Counted from the stretch's first letter, positions 18,996 to 29,939 are shown. The stretch: DNA of 64,000 nucleotides from CAVZBT01 sp963773605 (GCA_963773605.1 CAVZBT010000005.1:310001-374000); one strand, 5' to 3'. Numbers and translations: made by a program. The notes: generated by a model from the letters alone, not told the origin.

Positions 18996-19315
18996 TTAGA
19001 GAGATCGCATTCTGTACTTGTTAAATCCCTTGACAGAAGCACGGACATTTTCTTCGGGATACGTCGGCCGGTGCCAGCGCATTACCGTGCACATGAATCC
19101 GCCATCCGGCGAATGAAAGGCTTCATGCAGACGGTCCGTTTCTGCTTCTATCTCGGCGGGTGTTCCGTTCGGCAGGGTATGCTCTGCATATCTACCGAAG
19201 CGTTGATGCATATCTTGCCCTTTAGCTTGTCTCGGATGAGCTCTATGCCCGTTGCCTTGTGATCAACAACGGAAAACACATCGACACCCAGTTTCCCAAG
19301 GTCATCCAGCGGCTT
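18996..19315 (-). pseudogene. C-terminal remnant of a uroporphyrinogen-decarboxylase-like (corrinoid methyltransferase family) protein
   Basis: The reverse strand reads LDDLGKLGVDVFSVVDHKAT and KLKGKICINASVDMQ. After one frame change near 19,190 it continues HTLPNGTPAEIEAETDRL, then FHSPDGGFMC and a stop at 18,996. This is the C-terminal end of UroD-like methyltransferase-type proteins. An in-frame stop at 19,318-19,316 and nothing recognisable beyond it show that the N-terminal two thirds are missing. An intact relative of the same superfamily is at 42.5 kb. Confidence 0.65.
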
Positions 19316-19566
19316 TCAGACGCACGGGCGGATCGGTCGAATAGGCTGTTGATCTGTGGCGCACCCTGGGCACTCCGGCACAGATTGTTCTCCCGATAAG
19401 GGAGTGGCGTTATGTCCACTTCCCGCTGCTCCGCTGACGGTACACGCGAGAATTATATACCGAAAAATGACATGAAAAACCCGGCGGAGTCCGCTTGCGT
19501 CGTCTGCCCCTGCCCCGAACAATCTTAGAGTCCTGAAATTCCCATGAGGGCCCTGCCGTGTCCCGC

Positions 19567-22483
19567 TCAAAGCGGACGCAGAAGGTCGATCAGTTCCTCT
19601 CGAGTGAAAACCTTGTCCAGGTGCGGATCGTCGGATTGAACTACCGAATCCATCAAGCGGCGCTTGCGTTCGATGATGGCCGAGATCTTTTCCTCAAGCG
19701 TACCGGCGGTCATCAGCTTGAACACCTGCACCGCGCGCTTCTGGCCGATGCGGTGCACCCGGTCGGTTGCCTGGTCTTCCCGGGCCGCATTCCACCAGCG
19801 GTCATAGTGAATCACCACGGATCCGGCGACCAGGTCAATGCCGGCACCTCCTGCTTTCAGGCTGCCCAGAAACACGCGGCAGCCCGGACTCCTCGTTGAA
19901 CCTGCGCACGATCTCTCCGCGATTCACGCTGGCGCCGGTCAGAGTTACGAATCCGATTCCAAGATCCGTAGAGCAGCCGCTCCATCATCGAGATCATTCC
20001 GAGATACTGGCTGAAAACCACCACCTTCTGGCCGTTGTCGAGACTTTCGAATAAGCAGCTCCTGGAAAAGCTCCCACTTGCCGGACTCATACTTCTGGAT
20101 AATCTCCGACCGTGTTGAGTGCCAGAGCGGGGTGATCGCAGATCCGCTTGAGCAGGTTCAGCAGGGCAAAAATGTGAATGTAAGGCAGCCGGCGGGAGCT
20201 GGAGCGGAGTTGCTCGACCAGGGCTGGGCCTTTCGTAGCCAGGGCATCGCGATATAGCTTCACCTGAGCTTCGCTCAACTCGCATGTGCGCAGGTCTTCG
20301 ATCTTCTCCGGCAGTTCCTCGAGCACGGCGCCCTTCAGCCTCCGCAGAATGAAGGGCGAGATCAATCTTCGAAGCTCGGCGGAGGCGCTTGCCGGAGCGT
20401 CTGCGGCTTCCGCGGCTCCGTATCGTTTTGCAAACTCCTCGTCGGTACCCAGATACCCCGGCAGCACCAGATCAAAAAGCGACTTCAGGTCGCCGAGTGA
20501 ATTTTCTATCGGCGTTCCGGTCAATCCGATCCGCATCCGGGCCTGAAGAGAAGTCGCTGCCAGGTAGTTCTGGGTTTCGCGATTTTTCAAGTTCTGGATT
20601 TCATCGAACACGGCGAGCGGGAATCGGAACCCTGCTGAGCGGAGCGATGTCGTTGCGCAGGATTCCGTAGGAAGTCACCAGCACCCTGGCCTGCTTCAGT
20701 GCGCTCCTCAGATCCCGCTCACCGCCGTGATAGGCGGTCGGCTTCAGGCCGGGAGCGTGTTCCAGAATCTTGTTCATCCAGTGGCTGATCACGGTGGTCG
20801 GGCAGACGACCAGGAACGGATCTTTGATTTTGTTGCGTTCCCGAAGCGAGATCATCAGCGCCAATTGCCTGGTGCGTCTTGCCGAGCCCCATGTCGTCGC
20901 AGAGCAGGCCCGAGAGCCCGTTTTCGAACAGGAATCGGAGCCAGTCGACTCCTTTCACCTGGTAAGGCCGTAAGGACGTGACCATTCCTTTCAGTCTGCC
21001 GGCGGGGTGAACGGGCGTAAGCGCGAGCAAGCGTTTCATGATTTCCGCGCGCTGGTTATCTTTCCTGATCCGGACTGGCTTGGAGCTGGCCGAGACCAGG
21101 CGAAGGAGATCGACTCCCGAAAAGCGCACCCTCTCCTTCTCGATTTTCAGCCCGTCGCTGCTTTGCCAGCAGATCAAGTGCATGGAATGCGTGAGCATTC
21201 ACATCGACCCAGCCGCGACGGAGCTGGATGTAGGCCTGTCGCCCGCGCGCTCTTGCCCGCAGAACGTCGGCCAAGTGAAACCGATTCGTCTCCGAACCCG
21301 TAGCGGATCGACAGCCAGTACCAGCTGCGTTCGAGCGCCTCGGGTACTATCTCGATGCCGTCATGTTCCCGCAGGATGGAAAGATGGCGCAGCGGCTCGT
21401 CGAGCACCATCAGGCCGTCTTCCAGATCGCGCCGGTGCTCGTCGAGAAACGCGGGGAGCAAGCTCTTCTTGAGCTTCATATCCACTGGACCGGTAAATTT
21501 CCTTCCCGATCCCGGCGTTTCCAACTCGGCCAGGATGTTCATTTCGTGCAGGTACACGAGGTCGCCATAACGAAATTTGGCGAAATCCTCGCCCGCGACA
21601 AATCGGCGCTCTCCACCAGCCTGCAGCGTCTCGATCATGGGGCGCACCTCAAGATCGAGCTTTGTCCTCTGCTTGACGAGAAATATGGATTTCAAAGGCA
21701 CGGGATGGATAGGAGATCGGGCTGCTTTGGAAATTCCGCAGCGAGGAGCCCGAGTGCTTTGCGCACCTGGCGCCGAGGCAGGACGAGTTCCAGCAGAGGG
21801 TCCCTGCCGCCCGGATGGCATTTGATAACAAAATCGCCGCTGGACTGCTCGATGGCGGGGCGAAAGGTACACTGGACGCCATATTCCCGATAGCAGTGAT
21901 AGGCGAGAACTCCCCAGAAACTCTGTTCCGTTCTTTGGCGGAAGGTAAGGACCCCGGCTTGGTTGATCCTCCTTTCCTCATCGCCGCACAAAGCAGCGGA
22001 GAGCTGGCGAATGAGGCTGGCGCGGTCCCGGAAGCGATTGGGTTCCGGCACCTTCCCGGCCCGCTCAAGAAACCTCAGGGAAATTTCAGAATTATCCAGA
22101 AGCCTCGCCAGCAGGCTATCGCGCGGCGAAAAAAACCCCCACGTTCCGTCCTGCTGGCGACGAGCGACCTGAATGGTCGAGCAGAGGACGCCATCCCCCT
22201 CACTCAGGATGGACGCTAGCCTGGACCAGAGACTCGCAGAAAAATCATCTCCCCAGGAACGGCCGCCATGTCGCTTTTTGATCTGGGAGGTAGCCCGCAG
22301 CAATCTTTCAAAATGGGCGCATCCTTTGCCGCGCCTGCTTTCCCGGCAATCGCATTTGCCGGTGAAGATCGGGCCACCGGCGTTGCGCGGGAAGCAGACC
22401 GACAACCCGGGATCCTTGTCCCCCATGTCGGGGAGCATCCCATACCCGGAACGATGAAATTCGATATTTTCAAACTCCGCCAC
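19567..22483 (-). pseudogene. SWIM zinc-finger SNF2 family helicase, broken by multiple frame changes
   Basis: The locus starts at the ATG at 22,483. The N-terminal part holds CDCRESRRGKGCAHF, the CxCx(n)CxH SWIM zinc-binding motif. The SNF2 core follows: LRPYQVKGVDWLRFL (Q motif), CDDMGLGKTHQA (Walker A), VVCPTTVISHWM (Ia), FDEIQNLKN (DExx box variant), LTGTPIENSLGDL (III), then VVFSQYLGM and GGAGIDLVAGSVVIHYD, and DQATDRVHRIGQKRAVQV (VI). All motifs are present but in about six frames (changes near 21,740, 21,190, 20,870, 20,610, 20,095 and 19,870). Such proteins are DNA-dependent ATPases of chromatin-remodeler type with poorly known roles in bacteria. Probably intact in the organism. Confidence 0.8.
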
Positions 22484-22911
22484 TCTAAGCCAGCTCCAAC
22501 AGAGTCGCTCAATTTACCACGGCCACGCGATGTACGGCGATAGCGAACGTTCAAAAACAGGGCACAGTGAGCGGTGCATTCTGGAAGGCCAAAGACCAGG
22601 GTTAGGAGCTAAAGTCAGACACTGGTCGCTGGATCTCACCGGGGGGAGGTGACATATTAGATCAACTCTGTTAGGAAATGTGCATGAACAACTTCCTATC
22701 CGTGTGAGGAACGATCTATCCGGCAGCATCATTTCGGCATAATATCTCGGCTGTGGTCTGAGTAATGGCAAAGTGAAACACCCCATATCAGCAGCTGGTT
22801 CCGTACCTGAGCATGCGAGAAAACTCGCAGCTTATTCGGACTATCAGCGTATGATCCTCGGATAGACCGGAGGGAACGACTACCTGAAATGAAAAATGGG
22901 AGAAATCGTCC
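22484..22911. other. intergenic stretch between divergent genes
   Basis: 428 bases, lower in GC than the flanks. It must hold the promoters of the helicase (-) and the secreted protein (+). No gene or repeat recognised. Confidence 0.5.
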
Positions 22912-23790
22912 ATGTTTGGAAAATCCAGGCATATGAACAGTGTGCTGCTGGCAGCAGCTATCTCGCTGCTCTGCCCGGCCGGCACGAAAGCGCAGCGCTC
23001 ACCGTTGATCCCCAACGAAGTGTTGATCACAGCTTGGGAACACAGCGACAAGGTCGACATTGCGCCCACCGTGAAGGAAGTGGGCTTCAACACGATATGG
23101 ACGCACGACAAGGCTTACGACGGCACGTACAAACTGGAAGACACCCTGATGTATCGCCACCTGAATACGCCGGGAGTCAAATACGTCATTGCCAAGATCG
23201 AGAGGTCGGTCTGGGGATGGAAGCACGACCAGTCCATGGCACATGCCGAGTGGATCGCCAAACAGGCACTCACCGAAAAACGAATCATCGGAATCTACTT
23301 GAACGATTTCTATGGTGAAATGGACGCGGTGAAGAGACCGGAGGCAGAGAAAGACCCACGAAGTCAGGGGGGAAGAACTGACGCGCAATGGCGCGAGATC
23401 ATTGCCAAAATCCGCGCCACGAATCCGAAATTGCCCATCTGGCTTCCGTGCTACCCGCGCATGGAAATGGACCGGGCATTCGACTACGACTTCGACGGAG
23501 TCGTCGCCAGTTTCTACGGTGAACGTTTGCTCCCATACGCCGACGAAGTGTTGTCCATCATCTCAAAAAAATTCAAGGGCAAGACCATCATAGCGGGGCT
23601 CTACCTCAACTCCGGAACGGTACCGGGATGGCAGAATCCGGAAGAGTACAACCAGACGTTGGCCACCTTCGTCCGATACATCAATGAAAACAAAATCCAC
23701 GGCCTGAGAATTTTTCGCGTAGCGGACCTGCAGCAGCGTCCCGAATACGCCACCTGGGCCAAAGAGGCCATAGCGAAGATCAATCGCTGA
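22912..23790 (+). CDS. secreted protein of unknown function, possible TIM-barrel
   Basis: 292 residues, starting with a signal peptide (MFGKSRHMNSVLLAAAISLL..., cleaved after AQ). The body alternates short hydrophobic strands and helices (VGFNTIWTHD, KYVIAKIER, IIGIYLNDFYGEMD, LPIWLPCYPR, DGVVASFYGE, TIIAGLYLNS, LRIFRV), consistent with a beta/alpha barrel resembling glycoside-hydrolase-like hypothetical proteins. NDFYGE could carry active-site acids. I do not recognise the family. It stands alone, divergent from the helicase. Confidence 0.6.
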   Translation: MFGKSRHMNSVLLAAAISLLCPAGTKAQRSPLIPNEVLITAWEHSDKVDIAPTVKEVGFNTIWTHDKAYDGTYKLEDTLMYRHLNTPGVKYVIAKIERSVWGWKHDQSMAHAEWIAKQALTEKRIIGIYLNDFYGEMDAVKRPEAEKDPRSQGGRTDAQWREIIAKIRATNPKLPIWLPCYPRMEMDRAFDYDFDGVVASFYGERLLPYADEVLSIISKKFKGKTIIAGLYLNSGTVPGWQNPEEYNQTLATFVRYINENKIHGLRIFRVADLQQRPEYATWAKEAIAKINR

Positions 23791-24594
<804 letters not shown>

Positions 24595-24612
24595 ATGAAC
24601 GGAGACCCCATT

Positions 24613-26202
24613 ATGAAGTCGAAACAGCTGCAAACCCAGATGAGTCCGGACTTGGTTAGATTCGGTGGCCTCTGTGCAGCAAGAAGGCCGGGAGTGAGAT
24701 GGAAGGTCGCGGAGCCCTCGATCATTCGCCGTTCGGCAATGGTGCTGGCGGGGGCGCTCATGGTCTCGATTGTCCTGGCCTCCGGTGCCGTCGTCCTTGC
24801 CTCCGCTGCACCGGTTCAACTGCCGCCGCAGGCCGGGCAGCCCGAAGGGGACGAAGCGGGGATATCGGGGGCGCAGGCGGCAGATGCCGCGCTTCCGGCC
24901 TGCGGCCAATCGGATGCGCCGCCGCTCTCCGTCATCCCGTTTCGGTTTCACGAGGACTCGAGCATTCAGACTCGCATCGACTTGAACGCGCTCAACGTCG
25001 AGGACTACGCTTCGCTGGCCGTCCAGGTCGCCCGGGAGGATGGAGTCGACTACCGCCCGTTGGGTCCCTCCTTCAGTGTGGGCGCGCAATTGCAGACCTT
25101 GACACCTGGCGGCTGCTTTGACCGTGCGTTTTCCCAGCTGACGCCGGGCAAGACCTACGACATCTGCCTGATCGGGCTGCGGTCGGACTTCACGAGCACC
25201 GGTCTCTTTGCTTGCGTTTCGGTGCCGACCGCTTCGAAGAAACGCGAGACGGCGCTGCTGATCACAAACCCGAACACCCGGAGCATCGCTCGGACCATCG
25301 ATGCCTGGGAACGGGAAGTGACGTCTGAGAACCCCGACCTCGACCTTCGCAGGGTCCACGTCTCCCCCCAAGTTTCGGTTCGCAAGCTGTGGGACACCAT
25401 CCGCGCTCATTACCTCAGATCGAATCTCACGACGGTAATCCTGGGGAGCTCCGGCCTGCCCTTGCCGGTGGTCGACAACTTCGGCGCGCAGGTCCCCTAC
25501 TCCGGAGTTTACACGTCGCTCTCGCGGGGGTTCATGGTGGATGATGGTTTCCTCAACCCGACGAATCCTCTTGGCGAGGTGTCGATTGCCACCTGGAACG
25601 CACCTCCCACGACCATCGGAAATTATCTCAGCCGCGTGATTGAGTTCTACCGTGGGTCCATCGCATACGACCAACGCCTGCTGGTCGGCAATGCGATGAT
25701 CCCGTCGGAAGGGCCGCTCGTCGAGAGCGACTTCGTTGATGACCGGTACCCGGCGGACAGGATCGACTATGTCGGCGGCATCACCGCTTACCTCGATGAT
25801 ACCGAAGGTCCCCTCTGGCGAGATCGCTACCTCCAGCTCTTGGCGACCAGGAGCTACGAGCTCGTGCTGCTCAACGCTCACGGAGCGCCGACATTTCACT
25901 ATCCCTGCGACTCTGCGGGCTGCGTCGATTTCCCGCTGATCCGCGACGCCAGTCCCCAGGCACAGTTCGTGGTGGCGGTGAGCTGCAATATCGGGAATCT
26001 CGGCAGTCTTAGCACACCCATGACCGCATACGTGTTCGAGAGTCAGTCGCTGGGTGGTCTGGCCAGTGAAGTCACGTTCTTCTCCGGGGGCTCGGAGCTG
26101 CTCGACATCAAGTCACGCTTGAGCGAAGGGGCGTCCATCGGCCAGGCCGGCCGCCGTTTTGGGCTCACAGCCTTCGGGGATCCCTTCCTGCGGCTGCGGT
26201 GA
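24613..26202 (+). CDS. secreted caspase-like (clan CD, gingipain-like) cysteine peptidase
   Basis: About 529 residues from the ATG at 24,613, chosen because GGAG lies 8 bases upstream; the frame is open further back. An N-terminal hydrophobic segment (MVLAGALMVSIVLASGAVVL) acts as signal or anchor. The catalytic region shows the clan CD pattern: hydrophobic strand plus His-Gly in YELVLLNAHGAPTFH and hydrophobic strand plus Cys in FVVAVSCNIGNLGS. The C-terminus EVTFFSGG...GLTAFGDPFLRL resembles C25-type peptidases, where a GDP motif closes the domain. The N-terminal 200 residues look like a beta-sandwich. The substrate is unknown. No adaptor or secretion-tail domain was seen. Confidence 0.65.
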   Translation: MKSKQLQTQMSPDLVRFGGLCAARRPGVRWKVAEPSIIRRSAMVLAGALMVSIVLASGAVVLASAAPVQLPPQAGQPEGDEAGISGAQAADAALPACGQSDAPPLSVIPFRFHEDSSIQTRIDLNALNVEDYASLAVQVAREDGVDYRPLGPSFSVGAQLQTLTPGGCFDRAFSQLTPGKTYDICLIGLRSDFTSTGLFACVSVPTASKKRETALLITNPNTRSIARTIDAWEREVTSENPDLDLRRVHVSPQVSVRKLWDTIRAHYLRSNLTTVILGSSGLPLPVVDNFGAQVPYSGVYTSLSRGFMVDDGFLNPTNPLGEVSIATWNAPPTTIGNYLSRVIEFYRGSIAYDQRLLVGNAMIPSEGPLVESDFVDDRYPADRIDYVGGITAYLDDTEGPLWRDRYLQLLATRSYELVLLNAHGAPTFHYPCDSAGCVDFPLIRDASPQAQFVVAVSCNIGNLGSLSTPMTAYVFESQSLGGLASEVTFFSGGSELLDIKSRLSEGASIGQAGRRFGLTAFGDPFLRLR

Positions 26203-26424
26203 GGCTCTGCAGGGGAGTGAGCCTAGTTCGATTGCTCCCGAGATGGTCGGGTTGTTCTCCACGCGTCATCGGTGGGGCGATACTGCGCTCGCCCCGACGG
26301 GAGAATCCCGTGGAGTAGGTGCTGTTTGGTTTTATCGGCGGTCTGCGCACCGACGATCTCCTCGCATCCGGTCGACGGGTGGCCGGATCACCCGCTGTGC
26401 CGCTCCCCCAGAATACCGGTGGGC
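26203..26424. other. intergenic stretch before integrase fragment
   Basis: No gene, hairpin or att-like duplication of the tRNA end is seen. The integrase frame is formally open from 26,272, but the first 50-60 residues are not integrase-like. Confidence 0.4.
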
Positions 26425-27396
26425 ATCCGTCAGGAAGACTTTGCAGTCGAAACGCTGGAAGGTTGGAAAGAACTGGAAAAAGAGCATGCGCGAGTAGCAC
26501 AGGACCGCCGAGGCGGTCTGGACCTTGCGGCGCCTGCCTCGACCGCCGACATCGAGAGGTTCATCCTGACGAGGCAGGAGGCTCCCGCAAAAAACGCCGA
26601 GATTAACCGCGAGTTGGCGATACTTAAACGGGCATTCTCTCTCGGAGCCAGGGCGGGCAAAATTCTGGTTAAGCCCTACATACCTATGCTGAAGGAAAAC
26701 AACGTGCGAACCGGCTTCTTTGAGCCCGCTCAGTTTCAAGCCGTTCTTCGTTATCTCAGTTTACCGCTTCGCGCACTAATAACCTTCTTCAATATCACAG
26801 GGTGGCGGAAGAGCGATGTGTTGCCCCTACAGTGGCGTCAAGTTGATTTTCAGATTGGTACCGTCACCCTTGATCCTGGAACCACGAAGAACGATGAGGG
26901 GCGCGTGTTCCCCTTCACTACAGAGCTAAGGGACTTGCTGGAGGCTCAGCGGGTAGCTACCGATCAACTTCAGCGCAAGCGGGGGAGTGTCTGCGCGTGG
27001 GTTTTTCACCGAGACGGAAAGCAGATCAAATCCTACGACAAAGCATGGCGGTCTGCCTGCGAAAAAGCAGGGATTCCTAGTCGTCGTGTCCATGACTTCC
27101 GCCGCACCACGGTTCGCAGGCTGGAACACGCCGGTGTTTCACGTTCGGTTGGGAAAAAGTTGACCGGCCACAAAACGGATTCCGTCTACGACCGGTACGC
27201 AATCGTTTCCAAGAGTGACCTCGAAGATGCGGTGCGGCGGTTGGATGAATTCGCGGAAGCCGCCGCCTCAAAACTAAGCCGCTCCGACCGGAAATGTTCT
27301 CTCATAAGTAAGGTGCGCGAACGCCCTGCCGGTTGCCCGCTCCGACTGGCATGGCGCTCGCGCATTGCTTTCCACCAGCCTATAATCTCTCCAGTT
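26425..27396 (+). CDS. tyrosine recombinase/phage integrase, N-terminally truncated
   Basis: Recognisable integrase begins near 26,545 with the second half of the SAM-like core-binding domain (TADIERFILTRQE, INRELAILKRAFSLG). The catalytic domain follows with the first Arg in NITGWRKSD, HDFRRTTVRRLEHAG (His-x-x-Arg), GHKTDSVYDRY (His and the nucleophile Tyr). The usual N-terminal arm domain is absent or unrecognisable. The frame stays open after the integrase end (near 27,310) into the next gene's coding sequence up to 27,675, probably because a base is missing near the TAA at 27,309-27,311. It lies 0.9 kb from tRNA-Leu(CAA), a common target of such enzymes. Confidence 0.75.
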
Positions 27397-28063
27397 ATGT
27401 CAAACATCACTTGCAGAGGGTGTGGGTCACCATTGGCCGACGGCAAGAGCGGCCCTTGTCCCATTTGCGGCGACAGTATCGGCAACATTTCTGTTTCCTT
27501 TGGCGAGGCGCTTATGTGGGAGGATTCGGTCGAGTTAAGCCTGTGGGGCTTGGCCAGCTTTGCGGAGGCTTGGTTCGACGATGCGCTCCATGAAGCTAGG
27601 GAGGGACAGGGACGTGATGCGATGCGCCGAGAGATCGTGTTTGCAGTCTGTTTTTGCCGAGAGCTACCTCTTTGAATTTGTACGCGATCATTTATTCAGT
27701 GGTCACTACGAGGCACTCTTGGAATACTTCCCCCACGATGATAGGCGCGGCATTCGTGATCGATGGAAAGAGGTCCTCAAGGAGCTGTTCGAAGACAGCT
27801 TGATAAAGGCCGTCCCTGATTTCTGCCGAGATCCGAGTTGGCAGCGTTTTGTGGTACTCGTCAAATATCGTGATGGGCTGATCCATGCAAAGGCCAGCCG
27901 CCCAGCCACATCAGATCAGAAGGACGAAGAGAAACCTCTGCCTTCCCCCGAAGATCTCGACAGGTTGCCCGCAGGTTGGGCGGTGAAGGTTGTAGTCGAG
28001 CTGGTCAAGAACCTTCATCGCCACGCCGAGATTCCCACGCCCGCGTGGCTCGTCGAGCCATAA
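27397..28063 (+). CDS. zinc-ribbon protein of unknown function, one frame change in a T5 run
   Basis: From the ATG at 27,397 the protein begins MSNITCRGCGSPL and CPICG, a CxxC...CxxC zinc ribbon. An acidic helical region follows and, after the T5 run at 27,651-27,655, a +1 frame change leads to FAESYLFEFVRDHLFSGHY and VVLVKYRDGLIHAKAS, ending WLVEP at 28,063. YRDGLIHAK near the C-terminus recalls the Rx(4-6)H-like motif of HEPN-fold proteins, but this is only suggestive. It is tightly linked to the integrase and may be element cargo. The family is not recognised. Confidence 0.55.
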
Positions 28064-28197
28064 TCGGTCGGTCATCCCAAGCTACAACTATTAGGCTCAT
28101 TCGATCCTCACTTGCCATGCGGGGAAAGCACGGGCAAAGTCATACTGTTTTTGAGGCTTTGTTCAAAAGGTGGATTATGTAAGTCTAATAGAATGAA

Positions 28198-28283
28198 TGC
28201 CGAAGGGGGGGGTCGAACCCCCATGACCTTGCAGGGTCGCGGGATTTTGAGTCCCGTGCGTCTGCCAGTTCCGCCACTTCGGC
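28198..28283 (-). tRNA. tRNA-Leu (anticodon CAA)
   Basis: The reverse strand folds as a class II tRNA: acceptor GCCGAAG/CTTCGGC with discriminator A, D-arm GGCGGAACTGGCAGACGC, anticodon stem-loop CGGGACTCAAAATCCCG with CAA at the anticodon position. A long variable arm follows, then T-arm GGGGG-TTCGACC-CCCCC. CCA is not encoded. The long variable arm and the anticodon both fit leucine. Confidence 0.95.
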
Positions 28284-28557
28284 CCGGTGCAGGCGGGAAA
28301 TGTAGCCCAGATGGGTTGTTGGAGTCAATCGGGCGGCATCACGGCCATGACGGCGCGCCGACCCCTTCCCCCGACACCCCGCGGTGGCCGGTGGGCCCGT
28401 GGGCAGCCATTTCGGAACACGGCATGCCGCTTTCCTGACAAAGCCTGAGTAGGCCGGACTTCCCGCCCCGATAGGCTCCCGTCCGTAGTTGCTTCTATTT
28501 TCGCATTCAGTGCAAAGGATTGCTTTTGTGGGCATCGGCATGTAATAATACAATCCG

Positions 28558-28905
28558 ATGAACCGAGAACCCAAAGGACCCCAGGCGGCTCGAATCCGTC
28601 AACGCAAGTTCGAACTGATACGCCGATTCCAGATTCCGGAGGATCTGTTGCCGGGTTCGCTCTCGCTTCAATACCACCGCTGTGGCCGGCCGAACTGTCA
28701 TTGCGCCGAAGGCGAGGGTCACCCGAAGTGGTCGCTCACCTACATGGCGGACGGCAAGAAGCACGTCCAGTACATCCCGCAGCATCTGGCGGACGAAGTC
28801 CGAGAGAAGGTGGGAGCGGGGCGGGCTTACCAGGATGCGGTGCGCGAGGTCTTGGCGGCGAACGCGAAACTTCTGGCGTTGGCACGCAGGCAACGGCTGA
28901 TTTGA
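28558..28905 (+). CDS. IS-associated DUF6788-type protein
   Basis: 115 residues. The core GSLSLQYHRCGRPNCHCAEG followed by HPKWSLTY is a short cysteine-rich finger often encoded immediately before IS4-like transposases. The N-terminus is basic and helical. The stop codon overlaps the TTG start of the transposase by 4 bases (TTGA), implying translational coupling. It probably assists transposition by binding DNA; this is inference. Confidence 0.75.
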   Translation: MNREPKGPQAARIRQRKFELIRRFQIPEDLLPGSLSLQYHRCGRPNCHCAEGEGHPKWSLTYMADGKKHVQYIPQHLADEVREKVGAGRAYQDAVREVLAANAKLLALARRQRLI

Positions 28906-29939
28906 AGCGCCCGGGGATACGACAGTGTCTGCGCTATGCGGCCCGGTATCGGGGATGGGCGAGCTATCTGCGGGGGCCGGGGGACGGCAGGCTTCGCCCG
29001 GAGATTGCGGCGGGTGTGTTGTTGCGCGCTCTGCTGGCAGCGCGGCTGCTGGTGAGGCAGGCGAAGCGGAACAAAGCGTTTGAGGGCAGCCGGTGGATTG
29101 GACTGGCGCTGGATGGAACTGTAGCGGGAAGGAGCGAGAAGAACAGGTGTGCATGGTGCCGCCCGGTACGAAACCAGAAGGATGAGATTGTGGGGCACCA
29201 TCACAAGTTGGTGATGGTCAGCGTGGCGGGGACCGGGCTGTCGCTTCCGGTTGACGTGGAGCCGTACGGGCCGGGCGACAGTGAGTACTCGGGCGGACAA
29301 CGGCTACTACGTCGCGCGGTGAAGGCGCTGGGAGTTCGGTTTGCCGACTACGTGGTCGCGGACGGAGAGTTTGCTACGGTGCCGTTTCTGCATACGGCCG
29401 GGGACTTGGGACTGAAGGTTGTCGCACGACTGAAGCAGAACCTGCCGGAGTTGTGCGAAGCTGCCCGGCGGCGATTCGACTCCCGAGTTCCGGATGGAGA
29501 GTTTCAACACGGATCGGACCGGGTGGAGATCTGGGACGCCGACGACTTCGATCCCTGGGAGCATCTGCGCTGGAAGACCGTCCGGGTGATCTGCTACCGG
29601 CAACATAAACCGGATGGTACGGTGGTGGAGGCCAGCTGGCTGACGGACTTCTCCAGGAAGCAGGCCGGCAGCAAGGCCCTTTATGCGATGGCCAAGAGCC
29701 GGTGGGAGATTGAGAACCAGGGATTCAACGATGCTAAGAACCGCTACGGGTTCGAACACGTTTGCCATCACCATCCGAACAGCCTGCTGGTCAACTGGCT
29801 GCTGACAGTTCTCACGCTGACGCTGGAGCGGCTCTACCGGATCCGGCACCTGCACCGGGGAAATCACACGGTCTTAGAACCCATCGCGCTGTTACGCAGC
29901 TTCCGGCTGAGTCTTCTGCAGCCAGCCGACAGCGGTTGA
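28902..29939 (+). CDS. DDE transposase (IS4 superfamily)
   Basis: About 345 residues from the TTG at 28,902. The catalytic triad is visible: Asp in IGLALDGTVAG, Asp in YVVADGEFATVPF and Glu in SRWEIENQGFNDAKN, followed by YGFEHVCHHHPNSL, a typical C-terminal signature of these transposases. The frame is uninterrupted, so the enzyme could be active, unlike many host genes in this window. Confidence 0.85.
   Translation: MKRPGIRQCLRYAARYRGWASYLRGPGDGRLRPEIAAGVLLRALLAARLLVRQAKRNKAFEGSRWIGLALDGTVAGRSEKNRCAWCRPVRNQKDEIVGHHHKLVMVSVAGTGLSLPVDVEPYGPGDSEYSGGQRLLRRAVKALGVRFADYVVADGEFATVPFLHTAGDLGLKVVARLKQNLPELCEAARRRFDSRVPDGEFQHGSDRVEIWDADDFDPWEHLRWKTVRVICYRQHKPDGTVVEASWLTDFSRKQAGSKALYAMAKSRWEIENQGFNDAKNRYGFEHVCHHHPNSLLVNWLLTVLTLTLERLYRIRHLHRGNHTVLEPIALLRSFRLSLLQPADSG

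Noticed and set aside
26272..27675. Single 467-codon integrase/zinc-ribbon fusion
   Set aside because: The integrase ends near 27,310, and a separate ATG (27,397) begins the zinc ribbon. A stop in the adjacent frame at the junction and the frame change at 27,651 indicate an indel, not a real fusion.
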